This document shows positions 44,056 through 55,100 of a stretch of 57,571 bases of DNA, one piece after another. The stretch is from positions 1-57,571 of the forward strand of contig NZ_AJKI01000042.1 of assembly GCF_000259075.1 (NCBI RefSeq). Direction: 5' to 3'. The notes under the pieces were generated by a model. That model searched no databases, had not been told where the DNA came from, and worked only from the letters and a program-made list of their open reading frames with translations. The stretch is from Marinilabilia salmonicolor JCM 21150 (lineage in GTDB: Bacteria > Bacteroidota > Bacteroidia > Bacteroidales > Marinilabiliaceae). The stretch's first letter is position 1, and the number at the start of each line of letters is the position of its first letter. The translations under genes and the position numbers were made by a program.

Positions 44056-44640
44056 ATGGCTCAAAACACCAATCAACAATACGAACATGTCATCAAACTA
44101 TGCCGCGATCTTTTTGAGAAAAAAATGAAAGATTACGGTACTGCCTGGCGCATTTTACGCCCCAGTTCCATGACCGATCAGATTTTCATAAAAGCCCAGC
44201 GTATCAGGAGTATCGAAACCAAAGGAGTTTCCAAAATAGAAGAAGACATCAGGTCTGAATTCATCGGAATTGTCAATTATGCCACTATGGGACTTATTCA
44301 GCTTGAACTGGGTCCCTGTGATCAGCCCACCATGGATCCCGATAAAACCATCGAGTTGTACAACAAGCACATCTATACGGCAAAAAGCCTGATGAGTGAC
44401 AAGAACCACGATTACGATGAAGCCTGGCGTAGCATGCGTATCAGTTCTTTTACTGACCTTATTCTCATGAAGCTTCACCGCACCAAGCAAATTGAGGATA
44501 ACAAGGGGAAAACGCTGGTATCTGAAGGAATTGATGCCAATTATATGGATATGATTAATTATGCAGTCTTTGGACTCATAAAATTAGAATTTCCTGAAGA
44601 AGCTACGGAAAACTCAGAAAATCTAAAGACGCTGAACTAA
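44056..44640 (+). CDS. DUF1599 (nucleotide modification associated domain 1) protein
   Basis: The 194-residue protein has two copies of the DUF1599/Nmad1 domain. Residues 26-54 and 119-147 share the frame D-Y-x2-A-W-R-x2-R-x-S-S-x-T-D-x-I-x2-K-x2-R-x3-I-E. DUF1599 is found near nucleotide- or base-modification genes in phage, but this is a chromosomal Bacteroidota form whose role is unknown. It is cytoplasmic with no signal. The BT_3928-type gene starts 20 bases later, followed by tpiA, a linkage I recall as common in Bacteroidales. Confidence 0.88.
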   Translation: MAQNTNQQYEHVIKLCRDLFEKKMKDYGTAWRILRPSSMTDQIFIKAQRIRSIETKGVSKIEEDIRSEFIGIVNYATMGLIQLELGPCDQPTMDPDKTIELYNKHIYTAKSLMSDKNHDYDEAWRSMRISSFTDLILMKLHRTKQIEDNKGKTLVSEGIDANYMDMINYAVFGLIKLEFPEEATENSENLKTLN

Positions 44641-44659
44641 CTAAAATCAATTATTTAAT

Positions 44660-45898
44660 ATGTGGAAGCTGTTGCGATTTTTTAGCCGTATTTTTGTTGG
44701 TAGCACATTTGTTTTCTCCGGATTTGTCAAAGCCGTTGACCCGGTTGGAGGAGCAGTAAAATTCCATGATTATTTTCAGGCTTTCTCCCTAGACTGGCTG
44801 ATCCCACTTGCCATGCCGGCCGCTATTGCATTGGCTGTATTTGAGTTTCTGATCGGTACACTCCTTATTTTCAATGTATATCCAAAACCCGCCATTCGGG
44901 TATCTTTTGGTTTCATGGCATTCTTTACCATCCTTGCATTTGTGCTGGCCTTGTTCAATCCTGTTTCTGATTGCGGATGCTTTGGTGATGCCATTATTTT
45001 AACCAACTGGCAGACATTTTGGAAAAACATTGTAATTATGCTTTTCGCAACCCTCCTTTTTATTTCGACAAAACAAATAAAATCGCCATACACACCTACA
45101 ATACAGCTGATTTTCTCCATAGTTGTTTTGTTTTATATTGCGGGGATTTCCATTTACAGTCTCCGCCATCTGCCAATAATCGATTTCCGACCCTACAGTA
45201 TCGGCAGCAATCTTCCGGAAGGAATGTCTTATCCTGAAGACGCCCCGCAACCTGAATACAAAACCACTTTTATCCTCGAAAAAAACGGAGAGACCACTGA
45301 GTTTACCGAAGAAAACTACCCTTACGAGGACACCGCCTGGGTCTTTGTGGACAGCCGGACCGAACTGATTAGTCAGGGATATACTCCTCCCATCCATGAC
45401 TTTATATTACAGCATCCCGAAAACGGCAATATCACGGATCAGTTAATGGGAAAAAAAGGCCCCCTGTTTCTGGCCATCTCACCTGTCATTACTGAAGTTA
45501 AAGATGACCAGGCAATGTATCTGGCTCAACTAAATGAGGCTGCTCAAGGCAGGGAGGTCCCTTTTTATGTGGTAACCTCCTCAACCCTTTCCACAACAGA
45601 GGATTTTAACAGTCAACACAAAACAAACTTAGAATTCCTCCAGGGAGACGAAACCACCCTGAAAACAATCATACGCTCAAATCCCGGACTCGTACTCATT
45701 TCCAATGGAACAGTGATTGGCAAATGGCACTACAATGATTTCCCGGATGCAGAAGAAATCAGACATCCCCTGAGTGCAGCACTTAAACAACAACAGCAAA
45801 ACAGGACAAGAATGATTTTACTGGGGCATGCATTTTTTATAGCCCTTTTATCGATATTTATTTTAAAATCACGTAAAACCATAAACAAGAACCAATGA
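44660..45898 (+). CDS. BT_3928 family DoxX-like membrane protein
   Basis: The 412-residue protein has a DoxX-like four-helix membrane domain (about 5-155) with the motif [10 protein letters not shown] (Cys105, Cys107), then a long soluble part (about 180-375) and one C-terminal membrane helix (about 380-405). The soluble part may be thioredoxin-like by position but I cannot see a CXXC in it. Role unknown; redox or membrane-stress function is inferred only from the DoxX family. The stop codon overlaps the tpiA start by 4 bases, so translation is coupled to glycolysis gene tpiA. Confidence 0.85.
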   Translation: MWKLLRFFSRIFVGSTFVFSGFVKAVDPVGGAVKFHDYFQAFSLDWLIPLAMPAAIALAVFEFLIGTLLIFNVYPKPAIRVSFGFMAFFTILAFVLALFNPVSDCGCFGDAIILTNWQTFWKNIVIMLFATLLFISTKQIKSPYTPTIQLIFSIVVLFYIAGISIYSLRHLPIIDFRPYSIGSNLPEGMSYPEDAPQPEYKTTFILEKNGETTEFTEENYPYEDTAWVFVDSRTELISQGYTPPIHDFILQHPENGNITDQLMGKKGPLFLAISPVITEVKDDQAMYLAQLNEAAQGREVPFYVVTSSTLSTTEDFNSQHKTNLEFLQGDETTLKTIIRSNPGLVLISNGTVIGKWHYNDFPDAEEIRHPLSAALKQQQQNRTRMILLGHAFFIALLSIFILKSRKTINKNQ

Positions 45899-46650
45899 GA
45901 CAAAACATTGTAGCCGGAAACTGGAAAATGAACAAAAACCTTCAGGAAGGTGTAGAACTGGCAAAAGAACTTCAGAGCATTTTGAGTGCCAATAAGCCCA
46001 ATTGCCGTGTGGTAATTGGAACTCCTTTTATTCACCTGACTGAAGTATGTAAAGCTGTAGATCAGGATCTGATTGGTGTTTCTGCACAAAACTGTGCCGA
46101 CCAGGAATCAGGTGCTTACACCGGTGAAGTATCTGCCGAAATGGTTAAATCAACAGGAGCACGGTACGTTATCCTTGGCCACAGCGAAAGAAGAGCTTAC
46201 TACGGAGAAGACAATGCCATTCTGAAAACAAAAACAGACCTGGCGCTCAAAAACGAACTTACTCCCATTTTTTGTATCGGAGAAGTATTGGAAGAGCGGG
46301 AAGCTGATAAACATTTCGATATTGTAAAATCACAAATCGAAGAAGCACTTTTCCACCTCTCAGCCGATGATTTCAAAAAAATCGTTCTGGCTTACGAACC
46401 CGTTTGGGCGATAGGAACCGGTAAAACTGCCAGTCCTGATCAGGCACAGGAAATGCATGCATTTATTCGTAAGACTCTTGCTGACAAATATGGTAAAGAG
46501 GTTGCAGATGAAATTTCAATTCTTTACGGTGGAAGCTGCAAGCCCTCCAACGCCAAAGAATTATTCGCCAATCCGGATGTGGATGGTGGCCTTATTGGTG
46601 GTGCTTCTCTCAAAGCTGAAGACTTCCAGGGCATTATTGCTGCATTTTAA
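45895..46650 (+). CDS. tpiA: Triose-phosphate isomerase
   Basis: The 251-residue enzyme interconverts dihydroxyacetone phosphate and glyceraldehyde-3-phosphate. It has NWKMN (9-13), the catalytic His96 in LGHSERR, and the catalytic Glu168 in [14 protein letters not shown]. Length is normal. Its ATG overlaps the upstream stop codon by 4 bases. A strong terminator follows. Confidence 0.98.
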   Translation: MRQNIVAGNWKMNKNLQEGVELAKELQSILSANKPNCRVVIGTPFIHLTEVCKAVDQDLIGVSAQNCADQESGAYTGEVSAEMVKSTGARYVILGHSERRAYYGEDNAILKTKTDLALKNELTPIFCIGEVLEEREADKHFDIVKSQIEEALFHLSADDFKKIVLAYEPVWAIGTGKTASPDQAQEMHAFIRKTLADKYGKEVADEISILYGGSCKPSNAKELFANPDVDGGLIGGASLKAEDFQGIIAAF

Positions 46651-46665
46651 TGACAATTATAAGTT

Positions 46666-46702
46666 AAAAGACCTGCCTCTCGGAAGTGCAGGTCTTTTTT
46701 TA
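46666..46702 (+). terminator. Intrinsic terminator of the DUF1599-tpiA operon
   Basis: AAAAGACCTGC (46666-46676) and GCAGGTCTTTT (46688-46698) form a perfect 11-bp stem followed by T-rich sequence. Confidence 0.92.
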
Positions 46703-46757
46703 TGATTTTACATTGTTTAATATTACAAAATCCGGATCACAAAAAATGCAGACCTTC

Positions 46758-47603
46758 ATGAAATACAAAAAGATCATCATTAAAATCACCCCTGCTGATG
46801 AAACAGCCCGAGAAATTGTTATCGCCCAACTATCCGAAATTGGTTACGACAGTTTTATGGAAATTGAAGAAGGTCTTGAAGCCTACATTCAGGAAGATAT
46901 TTTTAGCCCACTCAATGGGGAGTTATTGCCTTTTTTGAATGCGGCGGACTATAAATTTGAAATCTCTGCCGAAGATCTGGAAGAAAAGAATTGGAATGAA
47001 GAGTGGGAAAAAAACTATTTCAAGCCCATTGTGATAAGCGACCAGTGCCTTGTGCGGTCGCCGTTTCATGAGAAACCGGACATTACCCCCCGTTACGAAA
47101 TTCTGATTGAACCCAAAATGGCTTTTGGCACCGGATATCATGAAACCACCAGTCTAATGATTCAATACCTTCTTGAGACAGAGTCAACAGACACCGAAGT
47201 TTTGGACATGGGCTGTGGCACAGGAATACTTGGCATTTTGGCTGCCATGCGCGGAGCAAAAAGTATTCTGGGCATTGACATTGACAAATGGGCAGTTGAG
47301 AATGCCATTGAAAACATAAATATCAACAACATCTCAAATATGCAGGTGCAAATGGCCGATGCCTCCTTTCTGGATCAAAGCCGGAAGTTTGACATCATTC
47401 TGGCCAACATCAACCGAAATATCCTTTTGGAAGATATGCCTCGCTACGACCTTACCTCAAAATCAGGGGCTCAGATTTTCATGAGTGGTTTTTACCGGGA
47501 AGACCTCCCAAAAATTGACGCTGTAGCCTCCCAACTCAACTGGCAACAAATATCAGTAAAAGAACAGAACAATTGGATGGCTGTATCGTATAGGAAAAAA
47601 TAA
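46758..47603 (+). CDS. prmA: Ribosomal protein L11 methyltransferase
   Basis: The product from ATG 46758 has about 281 residues (285 from 46746). It has the PrmA N-terminal domain, then the linker MAFGTGYHETTSLM and the SAM motif VLDMGCGTGILGILAAMRGA, with the catalytic region ILANINRNILL. It trimethylates ribosomal protein L11. The start at 46758 begins with KYKKIIIKITPADE, the expected first strand. An earlier ATG at 46746 is possible. The 1501-residue gene starts 18 bases later. Confidence 0.94.
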   Translation: MKYKKIIIKITPADETAREIVIAQLSEIGYDSFMEIEEGLEAYIQEDIFSPLNGELLPFLNAADYKFEISAEDLEEKNWNEEWEKNYFKPIVISDQCLVRSPFHEKPDITPRYEILIEPKMAFGTGYHETTSLMIQYLLETESTDTEVLDMGCGTGILGILAAMRGAKSILGIDIDKWAVENAIENININNISNMQVQMADASFLDQSRKFDIILANINRNILLEDMPRYDLTSKSGAQIFMSGFYREDLPKIDAVASQLNWQQISVKEQNNWMAVSYRKK

Positions 47604-47621
47604 ATTCAAAGTTGAGGCTCG

Positions 47622-50600
47622 ATGATTGCACTTTTACCCGACAATAATAACTTTCTTTCTCATTTCAACAGAAAGTTTTTTTACATTTTCATTTTTCTGA
47701 TTCTTTTTTCACCCTCCTATTCTCATTCACAGTATTTCAGTGAGTCGGGAGAAGCCGGGTACCTCGAAAAAATTGAAGAAATATTCAAAATATCATCAGA
47801 GAAAAAGCGAGCCAATGATTTTCTTGATGAATTTGAAGAATTCTGGCTTTCCCCGACAACTCCCGAACAAGCGAAAACAGTAATCCTGGAAATTTCGGAT
47901 TTATTGTACGACAAAAAAGCAACCGCCTTTCCCGACTATCATCTGTTTCTCTCCACCATGCAGATATTTGTGGATCAGGATCAGATAAACGACAACTTTC
48001 ATATTTGGCGTGAAGCGGCCAAAACCTATCTTAACCAACCCAGATACTACACAAGACATTTTAACGATCTGCTCAATATTACCCGGGGGATTATCAACCA
48101 GCAAAGAATTTATGGAGGTCCCGGGACCGACTGGTATTCCAGAAGCTCTGCATACAGTTTTCAACTGATTAAGGATACACTCACCTTAACTCTTCCCGAA
48201 ACCCGATTGGTATGCCATTCACGCACCGACAGCATTGAAATCTATAATACTTCCGGGAAACTGAATCTCCTAACAGGCATCTGGAGTGGGAGTAGCGGGC
48301 GCATTACCTGGGAACGAAGTGGTTTCGAAGCCAATAAAGTTTATTCCACCTTCGGTCACTACCAAATAGATATGAGTGATTCCGATTTTACAGTAAAGGA
48401 TGCTGTTTTTTACAACAAGCACTACTTCAACGGGCCCCTCAAAGGTGATTTAGAGCATAAAGTAACCCATATCCGAAACCCCTCCTCCAGCCTTTACCCA
48501 AAATTCGAATCTTACGACCAGCTTTTTAATATTAATAACATTCATCCAAACCTCAATTACAAAGGAGGGTTTTCGCAGCACGGAGCAAAATTTCTGGGCT
48601 CAGGGACCGACCGGAATCCCGCCACCATTTCCATTATCAGGAATGACACCTTGTTTATTTCTGCCAAATCAAAAATATTTTCCCTGAGAACTGATGAAAT
48701 TCTGAGCCGTGAAACAGAAGTAACCATCCACCTGGATACCGGAGAAATTCACCATCCCGGCCTGGAGTTCAAGTATATGGCTCCCGACCGGAATTTGTAC
48801 CTGATCAGGAGCGGAGAAGGAATCAGCCAAAGTCCTTTTTTTGATACCTACCACAATGTCAGCATCAACTCGGAAATTATTCAATGGAATCTTGACAAAG
48901 ACTTCATGGAACTAAGAATGCTCAATGGTGCCGCCCAAAATCGTTCCTTTTTTGAATCGCTCAGCTTTTATCGTGAATCTTTCTTCAATTATCTTCAGGG
49001 AATGGATGCCATTCATCCATTGTTCGGTCTTCGGAACTGCTACTACAACAACGATCAGAAACCTTTCACTGCCAGAGATTATGCCCGGTTTCTCAATCTA
49101 CCTGAAAGTCAGGTTCGTCAACAGGTCCTATCCCTTTCGTTTCACGGATTCATTGATTTCAACTTCAACACCGACTCGATAAAAATAAATGAAAGGCTCA
49201 CCGACTACATAAAGTTCCGACTGGGTAAAAAAGATTACGATGTAATCAGATTCAGATCTGTTACTGACGAAGGTGTTCCCAATGCTATTTTCGACCTCAA
49301 AAACTATGACCTTGCCCTTAATGGCGTTCAGAACGTTTCCATAAGCGATCACCAAAACGTCGTCTTTTTACCTGAAGATGAAAAGATTACACTAAAGCAC
49401 AATCGAAATTTCAGCTTCAATGGTCAAATATTGGCCGGTATGATTGAACTTTTCGGAAACGGGTTTCTCTTCACCTACGATGATTTCAGGATTGATATGC
49501 AAAACATTGATTCCATGCGGATGAGTGTGGGTACAGACCAGCTGGATCAGTACGGACGTCCATTACTAAGAACCATCGACAATACCGTTGCCCGGCTCTC
49601 AGGATATTTGCAGATAGATACCGCCAATAACAAATCCGGTATCAATGAATATCCGCACTATCCTATTTTGGTAAGCGACAGAGATTCTTATGTCTATTAT
49701 GACCGCCCCGATATCCAGAATGCGGCTTACAATACAGAAGATTTTTACTTTGAACTGGATCCGTTTGAAATAGACAGTATCAACGAATTAAATCTCAAAA
49801 ACATTGTATTTGACGGAAAGCTTGTCAGCAATATATTCCCTGAGTTGGAAGACCAACTCGTGGTTCGCAGAGATTATTCTTTGGGATTTGTAAAACAATC
49901 ACCTCCAGAAGGATATCCAATATACAATGGTAAAGCACAATTTACCAATGAAATAGATCTGAGTAACCGCGGACTTAAAGGAAATGGGCGCCTCGATTAC
50001 CTGACAAGTTCTGCCGAATCGGAGGACTTTACTTTTCTTCCTGATGAAACCAACGGAATAGCAAGCTCATTCAACATAGAGCCAAGTACTACCGGAGTTG
50101 AATACCCTGATGTACAAGCCGAAAACGTGAAACTCATTTTTAAGCCACAGGAAGACCAGCTTTTAACAGAAAGCACCCAATCAGAATTTCATATTTTCAA
50201 AAACGAAACCTCCCTTAAGGGTGGCCTCACGCTAACCCCCTCAGGACTTCAGGCAGGAGGAACTCTACATATGCCAACTGCCAATCTGATATCCGAAGAG
50301 ATGGATCTTACCCATCATGCGTTAATGGCCGACAGTGCTGATTTCAACCTGATTGGAGGAGAAGAAATGGATGGAGTCTCCTTTAAAACCAATAACCTGA
50401 TAGCCCAACTTGATTTTGAAGAGCGACAAGGCCGTTTCACATCCCGTGACATGGGCAACACGGTAGAATTTACCGAAAACCGCTATCTTGCCTACATCAG
50501 TGAGTTTTCCTGGGATATGGATCAGAACGACATTTACATGGGCGCCAGCGGATCAGAAGGAAACCGTTTTGTATCCACCCACAGAAGACAGGATTCACTG

Positions 50601-52127
50601 GAGTTTTTGGCCCCGCTGGCTGTTTACGATATTGAATCAAAAACCATCCAGGCCAATGAGGTTACCAACATAGAAGTTGCAGATGCAGACATAATACTCA
50701 ACGACGGTTTCATCAATATCAGAAAAGATGCAGAAATGGATCCCCTCGATTCCACGATGATTATATTAAGCGGGTCAGTTCACAAATTCAAAAATGCTCA
50801 CGTAAAAATTGAAGGTAAATTTGCTTACAGCGGGTATGGAGAATATGAATTCCTTAATGGCAGTGAAAAACAATACACCCTGGACTTTCATAACATCGAA
50901 GTTAATGATGAACAACGAACAACAGCCCAGGGTACCATTCAGGATAACGAATTGTTCACTTTTGACGATCATTTTGCTTATAAAGGGGATATTGAACTCT
51001 CCGCAGAGGACCCATTGCTCACCTTTGATGGAGGAACTCAGATGCTGCACCCATGCTCACAAAAGGGTCCGCAGGACTACATAAGGTTCAATGCCCCCAT
51101 TGATCCGGACCAGGTGAGAATTCCTGTTGGGGAGCGTACGACCAATACCGAACTGGAACGATTGAGCCATGATGTAATGCTTCAGATCGACTCAACCCAT
51201 GTTTACAGTGCATTTCTTGAAAAACACCGTAGAATAAACAATGCTTCCATAGCAGGTTCAAATGGGTTTCTGAGGTATAACAAGTATAAAAACAGTTTTG
51301 AGATTGCCAGCGAAGAAAAATTTGAACATCCCGATTCTGCAGGGCACATAATTCGTTTCCATGAAGATGATTGCTCGGTGAGTGCAGAAGGAAAGCTGGA
51401 CTTCAGTCTGGATCTGGAACAGGTAAAACTTTTCTCATCAGGAAAAATTGAACATTTCCGGGAGACTGACAGCATAAGCATCAATGCCTTATTCGGCACT
51501 TATTTCATGCTCGATGATGCCAGCATCAACACAATGGCCAATGCCATACGAGGATCAAAAGCACCCATTGCAAAACACAAAAAGGAAACCACAGAAAAAA
51601 GATTGAGAGAGTGGATGCATGGAGGTGATGCCAATAAACTGGCGGACCTGATTCAGCCGACTACAGACATATCAGAGGTTTTGCCCCTTGAATTGCAACA
51701 TACCCTGTGCTTTACAGATATAAATTTCACATGGGATACACCGTCACGGTCGTATGTTGCCAACGGCACAGCAAGTCTTGGCTGGATAAAGAATCAGTCC
51801 ATTGCCAAAGAAGTCGAAGTAAAGGCTTTAATTTCAAGAAGCAGGGGAGGCAATTCTTTCGAAATTCATATCAAAGCCGATGAGAATACCTGGTTTTTCT
51901 ACAGCTACAACAACGGGAAGATGCTGATTCTCTCTTCGCTGGATGAGTTTAATAAGGCCATACAGGCCCTTGACATCGACATGAGAAAAATGAAGACCGG
52001 AATGGGACAGCCTGACTATGTATTCCAACTGGGGTCTAAGAACCGGTTAAGAAGTTTTATGAATTATTTCAATCCAACTGAACCGGAAGGTGCAGAAGAG
52101 GAAGAAGCTCCGGAACTGCAACCTTAA
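47622..52127 (+). CDS. Very large secreted beta-rich protein of unknown function
   Basis: I do not recognise this 1501-residue protein. It has a probable signal peptide: a hydrophobic stretch at about 18-36 ending SHSQ. Residues 40-160 are helical. The rest is rich in short beta strands with repeated polar edges and many phrases like FNGPLKGDL, FNGQILAGMIELFGNG and YFELDPFEIDSI, which suggests a long beta-sandwich or solenoid such as OstA/LptD-N-like or AsmA-like folds. This is inference only. No barrel signature at the C-terminus. The tail ends in EGAEEEEAPEL, very acidic. It is probably periplasmic or on the surface. The length and uniform codon use argue for a single intact gene, not a fused set. 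Confidence 0.8.
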   Translation: MIALLPDNNNFLSHFNRKFFYIFIFLILFSPSYSHSQYFSESGEAGYLEKIEEIFKISSEKKRANDFLDEFEEFWLSPTTPEQAKTVILEISDLLYDKKATAFPDYHLFLSTMQIFVDQDQINDNFHIWREAAKTYLNQPRYYTRHFNDLLNITRGIINQQRIYGGPGTDWYSRSSAYSFQLIKDTLTLTLPETRLVCHSRTDSIEIYNTSGKLNLLTGIWSGSSGRITWERSGFEANKVYSTFGHYQIDMSDSDFTVKDAVFYNKHYFNGPLKGDLEHKVTHIRNPSSSLYPKFESYDQLFNINNIHPNLNYKGGFSQHGAKFLGSGTDRNPATISIIRNDTLFISAKSKIFSLRTDEILSRETEVTIHLDTGEIHHPGLEFKYMAPDRNLYLIRSGEGISQSPFFDTYHNVSINSEIIQWNLDKDFMELRMLNGAAQNRSFFESLSFYRESFFNYLQGMDAIHPLFGLRNCYYNNDQKPFTARDYARFLNLPESQVRQQVLSLSFHGFIDFNFNTDSIKINERLTDYIKFRLGKKDYDVIRFRSVTDEGVPNAIFDLKNYDLALNGVQNVSISDHQNVVFLPEDEKITLKHNRNFSFNGQILAGMIELFGNGFLFTYDDFRIDMQNIDSMRMSVGTDQLDQYGRPLLRTIDNTVARLSGYLQIDTANNKSGINEYPHYPILVSDRDSYVYYDRPDIQNAAYNTEDFYFELDPFEIDSINELNLKNIVFDGKLVSNIFPELEDQLVVRRDYSLGFVKQSPPEGYPIYNGKAQFTNEIDLSNRGLKGNGRLDYLTSSAESEDFTFLPDETNGIASSFNIEPSTTGVEYPDVQAENVKLIFKPQEDQLLTESTQSEFHIFKNETSLKGGLTLTPSGLQAGGTLHMPTANLISEEMDLTHHALMADSADFNLIGGEEMDGVSFKTNNLIAQLDFEERQGRFTSRDMGNTVEFTENRYLAYISEFSWDMDQNDIYMGASGSEGNRFVSTHRRQDSLEFLAPLAVYDIESKTIQANEVTNIEVADADIILNDGFINIRKDAEMDPLDSTMIILSGSVHKFKNAHVKIEGKFAYSGYGEYEFLNGSEKQYTLDFHNIEVNDEQRTTAQGTIQDNELFTFDDHFAYKGDIELSAEDPLLTFDGGTQMLHPCSQKGPQDYIRFNAPIDPDQVRIPVGERTTNTELERLSHDVMLQIDSTHVYSAFLEKHRRINNASIAGSNGFLRYNKYKNSFEIASEEKFEHPDSAGHIIRFHEDDCSVSAEGKLDFSLDLEQVKLFSSGKIEHFRETDSISINALFGTYFMLDDASINTMANAIRGSKAPIAKHKKETTEKRLREWMHGGDANKLADLIQPTTDISEVLPLELQHTLCFTDINFTWDTPSRSYVANGTASLGWIKNQSIAKEVEVKALISRSRGGNSFEIHIKADENTWFFYSYNNGKMLILSSLDEFNKAIQALDIDMRKMKTGMGQPDYVFQLGSKNRLRSFMNYFNPTEPEGAEEEEAPELQP

Positions 52128-52135
52128 ACATACTA

Positions 52136-55100
52136 TTATTCAGGCATTACAGGAAGTGTAAAACAGAACTCTGAACCAACCCCGGGGGTGGATTCCAACC
52201 AAATTTCACCCCCCAAAAGTTCTACATGCCCTTTGCAAATGGCAAGGCCAAGACCCGTACCGCCAAATTGTCCTTTAACTGAACTGTCGGCCTGAACAAA
52301 ACGCTCAAAGATTTTTTTCTGCATCGTTTTAGAAATCCCCATACCTGTATCCTTTACGAAAAACCGGTAAAAAGCATTTTCTTGTTCCTCAAAACCAAAT
52401 TCGATATTTCCTTCATCGGTAAATTTCAATGCATTGCCCAACAAATTAATAAAAACCTGCCGTAACTTCAGCTCATCAGTCATCACAACCGCCTTCTCAT
52501 CAGCAACCCCTTTGCTTACAGATAACCGGATACCTTTGTCCTTAGCTTTGGGACGAAATACAGCATAAAGTTCAGATACAACTTCTCCTATATTTACTGG
52601 AGATACAGCAACCTTATCCTGTCTTGTCTCGATGGCAGAAATGGTAAGAATATCATTAACTAATTCAAGAAGTTGCCTGCTGCTGTTTACGATTATTTCG
52701 GTAAAATCCTTTCTGTCGGCATTGGTAATATAATCCATGCCAAGCATTTCGGAAAATCCAATAACCGCATTCAATGGGGTTCGGATTTCATGAGACATAT
52801 TCTGAAGAAATGCAGTTTTAAGTTTCTCACTTTCCTCAGCACGTTCAATAGCCAGGCTCAAGTCCTGATTAATACGGGTGAGCTCTTCATTCATTGTCAG
52901 ATACTCTTCATTCAGTGCAGCATACTCCTCATTTTGCCTTTCCAAAAGGGTACGGCTCTCCTGAAGGGCTTTTTCAGCCAATTTGCGTTCTGTAATATCC
53001 CTGCCTACCCCAATTATCTCAACAATGGCTCCCTCCTCGTTGAGAACGGCCGTATCATGCCACGATAACCATTTCCATCCGTCACTGGTCATGGCACGTT
53101 GCTCAAGTCTTACCCTGTGTGGGGGATCTTCAAGTTTCTTCATCTGCTCCAGGGTGGTTACCTGATCTTGTGGATGTACCAAAGGCATAAATTTGGTATT
53201 CAACAATTCCTCCTCCGATTTTCCAAACATTTTACAATAAGAAGGACTAACATAGGTCAGGTATCCTTCCCAATCCACCTTAACCACCAAATCACTTTGG
53301 TTTTCCACAAGTAAGCGATATTTCTCCTCACTCTCACTCAATGCATCTTCGGCTGTCACACGATCAGTAATATCTCTGCCTACCCCTAAAACAAAAGTTA
53401 CCTCATTCTGCTCATTCAACAAAAGCGTGGTGACCATTTCCATGGGTAGCGAGCCCCCAATTTTACTCTTCACATGCACCTGTGACCGGATTACCCTCAT
53501 GGCCTCATCTCCCTGTGCAAACCGGGCCAGCCGTAAAGGCATCAGTTGTTTCAATTCCTCATATGATTCAGGACTCAAAACATAGTCAAAATCTTTTCCT
53601 ACCACATCAAGATATTCTTTACCGGTAAGTTTTTTGACCGAGGGACTTACATAAACAAATTCATTGGTCTGAGGGTTGTAAAGCCAGATAAGATCTTCAG
53701 CATTTTCAGAGATCAAGCGATAGCGTTCCTCGCTTTTCCGAACTCTTTCTTCTGCTTTTTTTCGAAGGGTTATATCAGAAAAAATGGTGGCAAACCCGTT
53801 ATCGCCCCAGGGTGCTGCCGATATTTTAAGGTATTTATTATGCTCCTGCGAAAAAGTTTCAAATATGACTGCCTGCTGGTCTCGAACCACTTCACAGTAC
53901 TTGTCAAAATACGATGGAAGCCCGCCAAAAAGCCCAATTTGGTTATTCCCAACGGTCTCTTCACTGGTAATTCCGATTAAGGATTCAAAGGCTTTATTTA
54001 TTTCCAAAAATTTATAGTTAACCGCATTGCCTTCTTCGTCCCGAATCATTTCACTAAAAGCAACACCTTCCAGCATATTGAAAAATAAAGAACGAAAGCG
54101 TTCTTCACTTCTCTTCAGGTCTGAAGCCTGTTTCTCAACCTGTTTCTCAAGAATGAGTCTCCGGTTACTCATAATCACGACCAAGCCGGACAAAAACAAA
54201 GAGATTATCAGTCCAAATAAAAGATTGGTCTTGTATTCCAATCTTTGATACGCATCAAAAAAACCTTGTTCGGCAGAAATGGAAATGGCAAATGTTTTCC
54301 CAAAGAAGAACTCCAGCAGATGCAATTTGAAACCACTTTTCTGATTTTCGGGTAAAGAAAAAAAGTTAAATCGATAGTCATCCGAATGATCCCGATAATC
54401 AACCAATTTCACATCCGAACGAAAAAACTTATTTTGAACAAAGTTGCCTGTTGAAAAACTCTCTTCAAGTTTTCCCAAATCAAGAGATAAAAACACAAAA
54501 CCGGAGGTATTTTCTACGTTGTCTGTTGTTCGCAGAAACATATCAATCCTTTCATCTCCATTACGGAAATAACTCATTGTAGATGAAATAAAACCCGTAT
54601 AGAGCGTTTCCAGCACAGATCCAAACCGTAAAATATCCTCACTTACCTGGTAATGCCCTTTATTAAACAAGGAACTATCAGAAGACAATTCATATTCGAC
54701 CGAAAAACCACGTCCGGATAGCTCTTTAACCCAACCCACAGACCGGACCATCGGATACTCAAGAAGATAACTCACATAGGAACCAAATTCCTTGCCAGAA
54801 ACACTGTCGCTGGAGGCAAACAACTGAGCACTTCCATGCATGGTATGCCTTATCATATCAAGAGCTCCGGAGATAGACTCTGCCTCGGAAGAAACAACTT
54901 GTGAAAACACCCCGTATTGAAACAGTTTTTCGTCATTAACCGAAGAAATTACAGAGTAACCTGTTATAACCAAACTTGCACAAAATACCCAAATCCCTTC
55001 CCAATAATGGAGCTTTTCTTTTGGAAATATTGCTTTTCGTTTATTACGAAGATAAACAAGACTGAAACCGGCAAACACAATTATCAATAAACCCAACGAA

